From the NCBI RefSeq assembly GCF_018326285.1, contig NZ_AP023362.1:5766001-5830000 (forward strand): DNA of 64,000 bases, given 5' to 3'. Both the position numbers and the translations under genes were made by a program. Positions 53,250 through 62,414 of the stretch are shown here, in pieces. The stretch's first letter is position 1, and each line of letters opens with the position of its first letter. The notes below the pieces were generated by a model. That model saw only the letters and a program-made list of their open reading frames with translations. It was not told the origin of the DNA and made no database searches. This DNA is from Mycolicibacterium sp. TY81. GTDB lineage: Bacteria; Actinomycetota; Actinomycetes; Mycobacteriales; Mycobacteriaceae.

Positions 53250-53738
53250 CTACGGCCAGACGGTCCGTACCGACCATTCGGCGTGGGGCAGCGGGAACTC
53301 GTTGCCGTCGGAATCCCTTGCCAGAGTGGGCAGTTGGACGGCGAGCCCGAGCACCTTGCCGTGATGCGGGTCGACGGTCGGGATGGTCACGGCCAGCCGC
53401 TGGTTCGGCCGGAACTCGCTGACCGTGGAGCCGCCGTCCTCGTATGCGAGCAGCAGCACCCACGGTGCGCGCGCGACCGGCTGCGGCACCGACAACTGAA
53501 TGGGGTGCCGCGCCGTCACGTGCAGTTCGCCCGTTGTCGCGGGGACGTCGCACGCCTTCAGGTGGACGTCGCAGTAGCGGTACGGCCCGACGCGGGCCAG
53601 CTGGCCGTCCGTGAAGGCGCTGATCTCGGGAAAGTTGGGGCCCTGGTGCCGCGTCAGCCGCCAGACCAGGACACCCGTGGCCGTCGCCGACAGCACCGCG
53701 ACCACGGCCAGCAGCGCGAGAACTCGTTTCATATCCAT
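53250..53738 (-). CDS. DUF2771-type membrane-anchored protein (Rv0875c-like)
   Basis: 162 residues with one N-terminal membrane anchor (RVLALLAVVAVLSATATGVLVW) and an exported beta-rich domain. Cysteines YCDVHLKACDVP may pair. WVLLLAYEDGGSTVSEFRPNQRLAVTIPTVDPHHGKVLGLAVQLPT is characteristic. Ends WSVRTVWP. Its ATG overlaps the stop of the MFS transporter gene, the same arrangement as Rv0876c-Rv0875c. Unknown role at the outer face of the membrane. Confidence 0.8.
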   Translation of the reverse strand: MDMKRVLALLAVVAVLSATATGVLVWRLTRHQGPNFPEISAFTDGQLARVGPYRYCDVHLKACDVPATTGELHVTARHPIQLSVPQPVARAPWVLLLAYEDGGSTVSEFRPNQRLAVTIPTVDPHHGKVLGLAVQLPTLARDSDGNEFPLPHAEWSVRTVWP

Positions 53739-55456
53739 CCTTGGCGCGCCCCGGGCATTGCCGCGGGATCGGGCCGTGGTCCTTCCTGCTCGGCTAGTAC
53801 GGGCCGGTTGCCGCCGAAGCCCGGGATCAGTGAGCCACCGTTGTAGCTCACCAGGGTCTGGGCCAACCCGGGGATCAGCAGGGCGCTGACCGCGGTGAAC
53901 CCGACCCAGAGGTCGGTATAGATCAGCACACCGACGGCACCGCCGACCACCCAGGCCAACTGCAGCACCGACTCGGACCGGCCGAAGGCCGACGCCCGGG
54001 ACGCCTCGGGCAGGTCATGCTGCAGCGAGGCGTCGAGCGATGCCTTGGAGATCGCGGTGGCGGCCGAGGTGATGAGCGCGGCGGCCGCGGCCACCATCAG
54101 ATTGCCGGCCACCGCGGCGGCGATGGCCGAGGCCGTGACGATGACCGTCGCGCGCACCACCACCTGGGCGGGGTGCCCCAGTTTGAGCCGGGCGCTGGCG
54201 ATGTTGCCGGCGAAGTTCCCGATACCCGCGGCGGCGCCGATGAGCCCGAGGATCTTGAGCTGCTCCCACGCGCCGGCGTCATGCGACTTGGCGACGAACG
54301 CGGGGTACAGGAACAGGAACCCGACGAGCACCTTGATGGTGCAGTTGCCCCACAGCGACGTGATGATGTTGCGGCCCAACGGCTGTCGCGGGGACTTGTC
54401 GTGATGCGGATGCCGCAGTTGCTCGGTCGGCGCGTGGTACGACAGCGTCGCCGGCACCTCACCCTCGGTGACCTCGACCCACTTCGGGATCCGCATGGTC
54501 AGGACGGCACCCGCGACGGCGACGACGGCGACGACGTACAGCGCGCCCGGCAGGTGTATCAGGCCGAAGGTGTACTCGAACGCCGCGGCGAGACCGCCGC
54601 CCAGGCCGGTACCGCCCAGCAACCCGAACATGGTGAGCCGGGAATTGACCCGGACGAGGTCGATCGTCGGGGGCAGCACCCGCGGCGTCACGGCGCTGCG
54701 CAGCACGCTGAACGACTTCGACAGCACCATCATGCCCAGCGCACACGGGTACAGCACCCAGGGCGGATAGCTGCCCGTCGCACCGTCGTAGTTACCGATC
54801 AGCACCAGCGCGAGCACGACGCGCAGTGCGAACGAGACGGCGAGCGCGACGCGCCGGCCATGCTGCACGCGGTCCAGCGCCGGCCCGATCAGCGGGGCGA
54901 TCACCGCGAACGGCGCGATGGTGATGAGCAGGTAGAGCGCCACCTTGCTCTTGGACTCGCCCGAGGCGGCCGCGAAGAACAGGGTGTTGGCCAGCGCGAT
55001 GCCCATCGCCGCGTCGAGCGCGTTGTTCGCGACGACGGGCCAGGTCAGCGCAGTCAGGCCGGATTTGTCGGCGCCGTCGGCGGTCGCGGCCCGATGCACC
55101 AGCCCGTACACCTTGGTGCCCATCTCCCGGCTGCGTTGGGCGGCGGCACGGGTGACGGTGATCTTCTCGCCGCCGGCGGGGCCGCGCCGCCGGTCGTCGT
55201 GATCGCGGCGCCGGTCGTCGTAGTCGTCGTATCCGCGGTCGTAGCCGTGACCGCCCGGGTGCTCGTCGTCGAGCGGCGGCAGCCACCGGTTGTCGCTGTG
55301 CGCCGACGACCCGCGCGGCGGCGGCCGGCGGCGGGCCTGACCAGGATCGCTGGGGTAGTTGGCCATGCCCGGATGCTCTTCGTCAGGGCGGCGCGGTGGG
55401 CGCGGCGGGTAGTAGCGGGGATCTTCCGACCTCCCGGCGTCCCGCGGTCCACTCAT
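53729..55456 (-). CDS. MFS-type transporter (Rv0876c-like)
   Basis: 575 residues from ATG 55456; the earlier ATG 55462 is possible. A long charged cytosolic N-terminus (residues 1-120, many Asp-Arg repeats such as DYDDRRRDHDDRRRG) precedes twelve transmembrane segments starting LTWPVVANNALDAAMGIALANTLFFAA. Segments include ALYLLITIAPFAVIAPLIGPALDR and LYVVAVVAVAGAVLTM. The substrate is unknown. Operon with the DUF2771 gene. Confidence 0.83.
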   Translation of the reverse strand: MSGPRDAGRSEDPRYYPPRPPRRPDEEHPGMANYPSDPGQARRRPPPRGSSAHSDNRWLPPLDDEHPGGHGYDRGYDDYDDRRRDHDDRRRGPAGGEKITVTRAAAQRSREMGTKVYGLVHRAATADGADKSGLTALTWPVVANNALDAAMGIALANTLFFAAASGESKSKVALYLLITIAPFAVIAPLIGPALDRVQHGRRVALAVSFALRVVLALVLIGNYDGATGSYPPWVLYPCALGMMVLSKSFSVLRSAVTPRVLPPTIDLVRVNSRLTMFGLLGGTGLGGGLAAAFEYTFGLIHLPGALYVVAVVAVAGAVLTMRIPKWVEVTEGEVPATLSYHAPTEQLRHPHHDKSPRQPLGRNIITSLWGNCTIKVLVGFLFLYPAFVAKSHDAGAWEQLKILGLIGAAAGIGNFAGNIASARLKLGHPAQVVVRATVIVTASAIAAAVAGNLMVAAAAALITSAATAISKASLDASLQHDLPEASRASAFGRSESVLQLAWVVGGAVGVLIYTDLWVGFTAVSALLIPGLAQTLVSYNGGSLIPGFGGNRPVLAEQEGPRPDPAAMPGARQGWI

Positions 55457-55543
55457 GAGCACGATTGTTCCCCATGCTGCCGACGGCGGCGCGCAGGCAG
55501 GCGGTGTGGCCTTGTCCTGGGTGGTCAGGCAGTATTGATCACG

Positions 55544-56566
55544 ATGGACATGCCCAATGACACCGAATCGGCAGCCGTGACGCCGGACGAGTCGACGCCG
55601 ACCGAGGCGCCGGTCGAGGTGCCGACCCCTGAAGTCACCGCGGAATCCGCCGAAGCCGCCGAAGCCGTCGTCGCTCCCGCCGCGGCGCCGGAGTCCGCCG
55701 AGGTGCCCGAGACCGTCGACGAGCCGCAGCCGCAGGCCGCCGTCGACGAGGCCCCGGCTGTCGCGGCCGACGACGAGACCCCGGCCGAAGCGGCCGCTGA
55801 CGACGCCCCCGCGGCCGAAGCAGTTGTCGAAGAAGAAGCCGAGCTACCCGACCTGACCCCGATCCTCATGGGCGCCGTCGATCAGGCCCGCGCCGCGATC
55901 GTCGAGTTCAGTGGCGAGGGCGTCGTCGGTGACTACCTGGGCGCCAGCTTCGACGACCCGGCGTCGGTGACCCACCGCTTCCTCGCTTCGATGTCCGGCT
56001 ACCACGGCTGGCAGTGGGCCGTGGTGCTGGCGACCTACCCGGGCGCCGACCACACCACCGTCAGCGAAGTCGTCCTGGTGCCCGGACCGGATGCTCTGCT
56101 GGCCCCCGAATGGGTGCCGTGGCACGAGCGCGTCAAGCCGGGTGATCTGAGCCCGGGTGATCTGCTGGCGCCGCCGCCCAACGACCCCCGGCTGGTGCCC
56201 GGCTATCTGGCATCCGGTGATCCCGAGTGGGACGAGGTGGCCGCCGAGGTCGGGTTCGGCCGCAAGCAGGTGCTCAGCGACTGGGGCCGGACGGATGCCG
56301 CGCAGCGCTGGCAGGACGGCGACTACGGCCCGAACGCCGCCATGGCCCGCGCCACCCGCCGGACCTGTCGCGGCTGCGGCTTCTACGTGCCGTTGTCCGG
56401 ATCGCTCGGCCTGGTGTTCGGCGTCTGCGCCAACGAATTGTCCGCCGACGGACGCGTGGTGTCGGCGGAGTACGGCTGTGGCGCCCACTCGGACACGCCG
56501 CCGCCGGAGCCCATCGGCTCACCGGCCTTCGAGCCTTTCGACGACGGCGTGCTCGACGTCGGCTAA
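55544..56566 (+). CDS. DUF3027 family protein (Rv0877-like)
   Basis: 340 residues from ATG 55544. Residues 1-105 are an acidic Ala/Glu/Pro repeat region. The folded part begins LPDLTPILMGAVDQARAAIVEFSGEGVVGDYLGASFDDPASVTHRFLASMSGYHGWQWAVVLATYPGADHTTVSEVVLVPGPDALLAPEWVPW, the DUF3027 core. A four-cysteine zinc-ribbon-like element follows (TCRGCGFYVP, FGVCANEL, EYGCGAH). Overlaps the convergent SRPBCC gene by 4 bases. Function unknown. Confidence 0.88.
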   Translation: MDMPNDTESAAVTPDESTPTEAPVEVPTPEVTAESAEAAEAVVAPAAAPESAEVPETVDEPQPQAAVDEAPAVAADDETPAEAAADDAPAAEAVVEEEAELPDLTPILMGAVDQARAAIVEFSGEGVVGDYLGASFDDPASVTHRFLASMSGYHGWQWAVVLATYPGADHTTVSEVVLVPGPDALLAPEWVPWHERVKPGDLSPGDLLAPPPNDPRLVPGYLASGDPEWDEVAAEVGFGRKQVLSDWGRTDAAQRWQDGDYGPNAAMARATRRTCRGCGFYVPLSGSLGLVFGVCANELSADGRVVSAEYGCGAHSDTPPPEPIGSPAFEPFDDGVLDVG

Positions 56567-57021
56567 GCGCCTTCGGCCGCGGTCTTGATCCGGCTGAGCG
56601 AGGTGTTCATGCCCTCGACCAGCTCCACTTCGAAGTTGGGCACGCCGCCCATGAAGCGGTTGATCAGCGTGCTGGAGATCGGCTTGACGGCTTCCGCGCG
56701 CCGGCTCACGGTCAGCTTGGTGCCGGTGCCCGCGGGCTCGAGGTCGTAGGTCCACTGGGTGTTGTTGGTGTTGACCCGGAACGACAGCTTCTTCTGCGGG
56801 TCGACCGCGGTGATCGTCGAGGTCGTCGGCCAGAAGAGCGCGCCCCGACGGTTGAGGTTGACGGTCTTGGTACCGACCTTGACGGCGCCGACAGCCTTCA
56901 TCACCCGACACTGCGGGCTCCATTTGGGCATGTTGTCGAGATCGGAGATCAAAGCCCAGACCTTGGCCACCGGCGCGTTGATGGTGATGTCTGCCTGCAG
57001 CAGAGGTGTTTCTCCAGCCAT
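56563..57021 (-). CDS. SRPBCC-family protein (Rv0878c-region START-like)
   Basis: 152 residues from ATG 57021. LLQADITINAPVAKVWALISDLDNMPKWSPQCRVMKAVG and the C-terminal helix LINRFMGGVPNFEVELVEGMNTSLSRIKTAA form a polyketide-cyclase-like START fold with a hydrophobic cavity. It is a different subfamily from the two near 14-15 kb. It lies between the DUF3027 and DUF2530 genes. Ligand unknown. Confidence 0.8.
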   Translation of the reverse strand: MAGETPLLQADITINAPVAKVWALISDLDNMPKWSPQCRVMKAVGAVKVGTKTVNLNRRGALFWPTTSTITAVDPQKKLSFRVNTNNTQWTYDLEPAGTGTKLTVSRRAEAVKPISSTLINRFMGGVPNFEVELVEGMNTSLSRIKTAAEGA

Positions 57022-57049
57022 CGGACTCTCCCTTGTCGAGATGTGAATG

Positions 57050-57316
57050 TCAGCGCAGGCCGCGTTGGGCACCTCGTGCGCCGCGCCGGGCCGCGCTGCG
57101 TTGCCACAGAAATATAGAGGTCCCCAATACGCCGACACCGAGGCCTGCGACGGTCACCGGCCGCCAGCCGTGCAGCGCCGCGACGGTGAAGGCCAGCACC
57201 ACTGCCACCAGCCAGCCGGCCGCGATCACCACGATCACCGGAACCGGGTCGAGGAGGCGGTCGGGGAGAGCCGGCGGAACGGGTTCCGCCGGATGTTCGT
57301 GCGCGGGCGTGGCCAT
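57050..57316 (-). CDS. DUF2530 small membrane protein (Rv0879c-like)
   Basis: 88 residues from ATG 57316. Two transmembrane helices ([24 protein letters not shown] and [20 protein letters not shown]) with a basic C-terminus ([16 protein letters not shown]). Divergent from the MarR gene at 57358. Function unknown. Confidence 0.82.
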   Translation of the reverse strand: MATPAHEHPAEPVPPALPDRLLDPVPVIVVIAAGWLVAVVLAFTVAALHGWRPVTVAGLGVGVLGTSIFLWQRSAARRGARGAQRGLR

Positions 57317-57357
57317 CTCCTCTAACGCTAGTCGATCGATCGGTACGCTATCTGCTC

Positions 57358-57789
57358 GTGACGGACGCCGATGACCGCTTGGCCAATGACCTGTCGCTGG
57401 CCGTCGTGCGGCTGGCGCGGCAGTTGCGATTCCGTCGTCCCGATTCCCCGGTTTCCCTGACACAGTTGTCGGCCCTGGCCACGCTCGCGAAGGACGGCCC
57501 GATGACGCCGGGCGCGCTGGCCACCCGGGAGCGCGTGCGGCCGCCGTCGATGACGCGCGTCATCGCCTCGCTGGTCGAACTCGGGCTGGTCGAACGCAGT
57601 TCTCATCCCGACGATCGGCGTCAGGTGCTGGTCGCGGTGTCCCCGGCCGGTGAGGAACTGTTCGAGGCCGAGCGCCGGGCCGGCATGGAATGGCTGCAAG
57701 GCCGGCTCGAGAAGCTGTCCGGCCAGGACCGCGGCATCCTGCTGGCCGCCGCTGACCTGATGTTCGCGATCATCGACGAAGCCCAGTGA
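57358..57789 (+). CDS. MarR-family regulator (Rv0880-like)
   Basis: 143 residues from GTG 57358. The winged helix is [74 protein letters not shown], a typical MarR with the beta-wing arginines. Same position as Rv0880. Its stop overlaps the next gene's GTG by 4 bases. Divergent DUF2530 is a candidate target. Confidence 0.9.
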   Translation: MTDADDRLANDLSLAVVRLARQLRFRRPDSPVSLTQLSALATLAKDGPMTPGALATRERVRPPSMTRVIASLVELGLVERSSHPDDRRQVLVAVSPAGEELFEAERRAGMEWLQGRLEKLSGQDRGILLAAADLMFAIIDEAQ

Positions 57790-58634
57790 GCGCTGCCGCA
57801 GACCTCGACGCGATGGACGACATCATCGTTGTCGACGTCACCGATCCCGCCGATCCGCGGCTCGACGATTTCCGCGACCTCAACAGCGTGGACCGCCGGC
57901 CCGACCTGCCGTCGGGCAAGGGGCTGGTGATCGCCGAGGGCGTGTTGGTGGCGCAGCGCATGCTGGCGTCGCGGTTCAGCCCGCGCGCGTTCCTCGGCAC
58001 CGATCGCCGGCTCCGCGAACTGTCCGGCGACCTGGCCGGCTGCGGCGTGCCCTACTACCGCGCCAGCGCCGAGGTGATGGCCGAGGTCGTCGGCTTCCAC
58101 CTCAACCGCGGCGTACTCGCCGCGGCGCCCCGGCCCGTCGAGCTGACGGTGCCCGACGTGCTGCGGGATGCCCGGACCGTCGCGGTCCTCGAGGGTGTCA
58201 ACGACCACGAGAACCTGGGCTCGATCTTCCGCAACGCCGCCGGCCTCGACGTCGACGCGGTGGTGTTCGGCGCCGGGTGCGCCGATCCGTTGTACCGCCG
58301 CGCGGTCCGGGTGTCGATGGGCCATGCCCTGCTGGTGCCCTACGCCCGCGCGGAGTCCTGGCCCGGCGATCTGAAATTAATGCAGGACAACGGCTTTCAC
58401 CTGATCGCCATGACGCCGGGGGAGGGCTCCGTGCCGCTGGCCGACGCCCTGGCGCCGCTGGCCGGGGAGAAGGTCGGGGTGCTCGTCGGGGCCGAAGGCC
58501 CGGGGCTGACCGAACACACCATGCGGGCCTGCGAGGTGCGGGCGCGCATCCCGATGTCGCGGGGCACCGATTCGCTGAATGTCGCCACGGCCGCCGCGCT
58601 GGCGTTCTACGAGCGCGCCCGAACGGCGGGCTAG
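57786..58634 (+). CDS. SpoU/TrmH-family RNA 2'-O-methyltransferase (Rv0881-like)
   Basis: 282 residues from GTG 57786. An N-terminal substrate-binding part ([26 protein letters not shown]) is followed by the knotted SPOUT domain: [55 protein letters not shown] (motif 1 Asn/Arg), [17 protein letters not shown] (motif 2) and [22 protein letters not shown] (motif 3). SAM-dependent ribose methylation of rRNA or tRNA; exact site not inferable. Confidence 0.92.
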   Translation: MSAAADLDAMDDIIVVDVTDPADPRLDDFRDLNSVDRRPDLPSGKGLVIAEGVLVAQRMLASRFSPRAFLGTDRRLRELSGDLAGCGVPYYRASAEVMAEVVGFHLNRGVLAAAPRPVELTVPDVLRDARTVAVLEGVNDHENLGSIFRNAAGLDVDAVVFGAGCADPLYRRAVRVSMGHALLVPYARAESWPGDLKLMQDNGFHLIAMTPGEGSVPLADALAPLAGEKVGVLVGAEGPGLTEHTMRACEVRARIPMSRGTDSLNVATAAALAFYERARTAG

Positions 58635-58644
58635 ATTGGCTCAG

Positions 58645-58920
58645 ATGACGACACCGTCGCAGACGCCGTGGGGCACCGGACTGACGGTGTCGGCGTTCGT
58701 CGCTGCCGTGACGGCCGCCGCCATCATCGTCCTGTCGCTGGGGCTGCTGCGGGTGCACCCGCTGCTCGCGGTCGGTTTGAACGCCGTCGCGGTCGGTGGC
58801 CTGGCCCCGACGGTGTGGGCCTGGCGCGTGCGCCCGGTGTGGCGCTGGTTCGTCTGGGGTGCCGGTGCCGGTGTGGCGCTGGGCTGGATCGCGACGCTCG
58901 CGATCGCCCTGGGCCGTTAG
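58645..58920 (+). CDS. DUF2537 small membrane protein (Rv0882-like)
   Basis: 91 residues from ATG 58645. Three hydrophobic spans (TVSAFVAAVTAAAIIVLSLGLL, PLLAVGLNAVAVGGLAPTVWAW and WFVWGAGAGVALGWIATLAIALG). It starts 10 bp after the methyltransferase gene, so last in the MarR-SpoU-DUF2537 operon. Function unknown. Confidence 0.8.
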   Translation: MTTPSQTPWGTGLTVSAFVAAVTAAAIIVLSLGLLRVHPLLAVGLNAVAVGGLAPTVWAWRVRPVWRWFVWGAGAGVALGWIATLAIALGR

Positions 58921-59006
58921 CCCCGCCCCGCCGTGATTCTGTAACTACGGCGCAGAAGTGCGAGTAGGGGGACCCTCAGTACAGGGTCAACGTGAGAAGC
59001 GCAGCG

Positions 59007-59945
59007 TCAGCGCTGGCCGTTGGCCCGCACGCCGAGCAGGACGTCTTCCCACGCCGGAATTTCGGGCTTCTTCTTGCGCGGACGCGCGGCGGGAGCGGCC
59101 GGCTCGGGGGTCTCGACGACGGCCGCCGGCTCCGGCGCCGGGATGGGCTCGGGTGCCGGCGGGGCCACCGGCGCGGCGGGCACCGGGGGAGCGGCCGGGG
59201 GCGGCGTCATGACGACGACGGGGGCGGGCGCGGGCTCCGGCGCAGGCGCGGGTTCCGGCTGATGTGCGGGCATCGGGATCTCGGCGACCGATTCCTCGAA
59301 ATGTAGCTGTGCGAGCGGTGCGACCGACCGCAGGGCCGGGCGGGTGTAGTTCGGGTCGATCAGCTCGGTCGCGGCGTCGTCGAACGCCGTCGTGGTGCCG
59401 CCGTGGGCGCCGGGGCTGAACCGGAAGTGTGCGACGTTGTCGGAACGCCCGGCCTTCCAGCCGAACTGCACGGTCCAGCGGCTGTCCTCGTTGCGCCAGG
59501 CGTCCCACTTGGTGGCTTCGGGGTCGAGGCCGCGGGAGATCAGGGCTCCGGTCACCGTCTCGAGCAGGGTCAGCACCGATGGGCCGTCGGGCAGGATCGG
59601 GTGCGACGCGCTGGCGAGTTCGGCGGCGCGGGAGCGCTCCAGCAGCACCGGGTGGGCGAAGCGCATGATGCGCTCCGGGCTCACGCCCGCGGCTGCGGCG
59701 AGCTGCTCGACGGAGGCGCCGGCCCGGATGCGGGACTGGATGTCACGGGGGCGCAGGGAGTTGGGCACCTCGACCTCGACTTCGATCTCCGTCTGATTGA
59801 TGGCGGCCCGGTCGCCGCGGACGGCGGCCTTCAGTCGATTGTCGACGCGCAAGACAAACTTGTCTGCGGTGGCCGAACCGTTGGGGGCTTCGCAGATGAT
59901 GCGCTTGCCGTCGGCGTCGAGTCCGACGACCTTGAGTTCCCTCAT
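59007..59945 (-). CDS. sepH: Septation protein SepH
   Basis: 312 residues. The conserved N-terminal DUF3071 core (MRELKVVGLDADGKRIICEAPNGS) holds the FtsZ-linked helix-turn-helix region (LRPRDIQSRIRAGASVEQLAAAAGVSPERIMRFAHPVLLERSRAAELA). Next is WDAWRNEDSRWTVQFGWKAG, then a long Pro/Ala-rich tail and a conserved C-terminal motif (KPEIPAWEDVLLGVR). SepH stimulates FtsZ assembly in actinobacteria. Corresponds to Rv0883c. Confidence 0.92.
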   Translation of the reverse strand: MRELKVVGLDADGKRIICEAPNGSATADKFVLRVDNRLKAAVRGDRAAINQTEIEVEVEVPNSLRPRDIQSRIRAGASVEQLAAAAGVSPERIMRFAHPVLLERSRAAELASASHPILPDGPSVLTLLETVTGALISRGLDPEATKWDAWRNEDSRWTVQFGWKAGRSDNVAHFRFSPGAHGGTTTAFDDAATELIDPNYTRPALRSVAPLAQLHFEESVAEIPMPAHQPEPAPAPEPAPAPVVVMTPPPAAPPVPAAPVAPPAPEPIPAPEPAAVVETPEPAAPAARPRKKKPEIPAWEDVLLGVRANGQR

Positions 59946-60014
59946 TGGTGACCTCCTAGGACGCGGCTTAACGGCTCACCCTAGCGCGTTATCGACTCGT
60001 AACCGTGCTGACAC

Positions 60015-60053
60015 ACCGAGGCGCGCAGCCCTTCATGGACTACGCGCCTCGGT
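60015..60053 (-). terminator. Hairpin terminator after serC
   Basis: ACCGAGGCGCG (60015-60025) and CGCGCCTCGGT (60043-60053), 11-bp perfect stem, 18 bp past the serC stop and upstream of the sepH gene. Confidence 0.75.
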
Positions 60054-60070
60054 TACGTGTCAGGTGGTGC

Positions 60071-61264
<1,194 letters not shown>

Positions 61265-61382
61265 TCACAATAGGTGTCCAGATGTGTGACGGCGGGCACT
61301 AGTTTTTAGGTGGTACCTCCGGTACCGTTCGACACAAGACAGCCGATTGTAAAGCTGACAGAAAAGCCTTGGGAGGCTCGAA

Positions 61383-62399
61383 ATGGCTCGTACCCGGATG
61401 ATCCGTCGTTGGCGCCGGAACATGGACGTGCTGGATGACACTGTCTACGTGGAGAAGCTTGCCACGCTGTCCGAGGGGTCGGTGCGGCGCAACTTCAACC
61501 CGTACCAGGACATCGCCTGGGACTCTCCCGAGTTTGCGGTCGTGCCCAACGACCCGCGCTGGATCCTGCCGGACACCGACCCGCTCGGTGGCCACCCGTG
61601 GTACCAGTCGCAGTCGCAGGAACGCCAGATCGAGATCGGCATGTGGCGCCAGGCCAACGTCGCCAAGGTCGGCCTGCACTTCGAGAACATCCTCATCCGT
61701 GGCCTGATGGAGTACGCGTTCTGGGTGCCCAATGGGTCGCCGGAGTTCCGTTACTGCACCCACGAGGCCATCGAAGAGGGCAACCACACCCTGATGTTCC
61801 AGGAGATGGTCAACCACATGGGGGTCGACGTCCCGGGTATGCCCAAGCTGCTCAAGTGGATTCAGCCGCTCATCCCGCTGGCTGCCGGCCCGGCGCCCAT
61901 CCCGTTCTTCTTCGGTGTCCTCGCCGGCGAGGAGCCCATCGACCACACCCAGAAGAACATCCTGCGTGAGGGCACCGAGCTGCACCCGATCATGGAGCGG
62001 GTCATGGCCATCCACGTGGCCGAGGAGGCCCGGCACATCTCGTTCGCACACGAGTACCTGCACAAGCGCGTGCCGGAGCTGACCCGCTGGAAGAAGTTCT
62101 GGCTGTCGCTGTTCGTCCCGGTCACCATGCGCATCCTGTGCTCGGCGATCGTCGTGCCGCCGCGCGCCTTCTGGAAGAAGTTCGACATCCCGAAGTCGGT
62201 CCGCAGCGAGCTGTTCTTCGACGCTCCCGAGTCGCGCATGTTCCTGCGCAACATGTTCTCCGACGTCCGCATGCTGTCGTACGACACCGGTCTGATGAAC
62301 CCGCTGGCCAAGCTCATGTGGAAGATCTGCAAGATCGACGGCCCGCCGAGCCGGTACCGCAGCGAGCCGCAGCGTCAGCACGTCGTGGTCGCCGCCTGA
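61383..62399 (+). CDS. AurF-like diiron oxygenase (Rv0885-like)
   Basis: 338 residues, GGGAGG upstream. The diiron ligands are in four-helix-bundle motifs: LHFENILIRGLMEYAF, CTHEAIEEGNHTLMFQEM, ERVMAIHVAEEARHISFAHEYL (E and H pairs of the ExnH type). The family includes AurF N-oxygenase and fatty-acid desaturase-like enzymes, which activate O2 and need an electron donor. The next gene, fprB, encodes a ferredoxin-ferredoxin reductase fusion. Substrate unknown. Two GGTACC copies (61312 and 61321) lie in the promoter region. Confidence 0.85.
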   Translation: MARTRMIRRWRRNMDVLDDTVYVEKLATLSEGSVRRNFNPYQDIAWDSPEFAVVPNDPRWILPDTDPLGGHPWYQSQSQERQIEIGMWRQANVAKVGLHFENILIRGLMEYAFWVPNGSPEFRYCTHEAIEEGNHTLMFQEMVNHMGVDVPGMPKLLKWIQPLIPLAAGPAPIPFFFGVLAGEEPIDHTQKNILREGTELHPIMERVMAIHVAEEARHISFAHEYLHKRVPELTRWKKFWLSLFVPVTMRILCSAIVVPPRAFWKKFDIPKSVRSELFFDAPESRMFLRNMFSDVRMLSYDTGLMNPLAKLMWKICKIDGPPSRYRSEPQRQHVVVAA

Positions 62400-62414
62400 G
62401 CATTTAGATAACTC

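Noticed and set aside
54017..55543. Long plus-strand extension before the DUF3027 gene
   Set aside because: It is antisense to the MFS transporter gene; ATG 55544 lies in the divergent gap and starts the normal acidic N-terminus.
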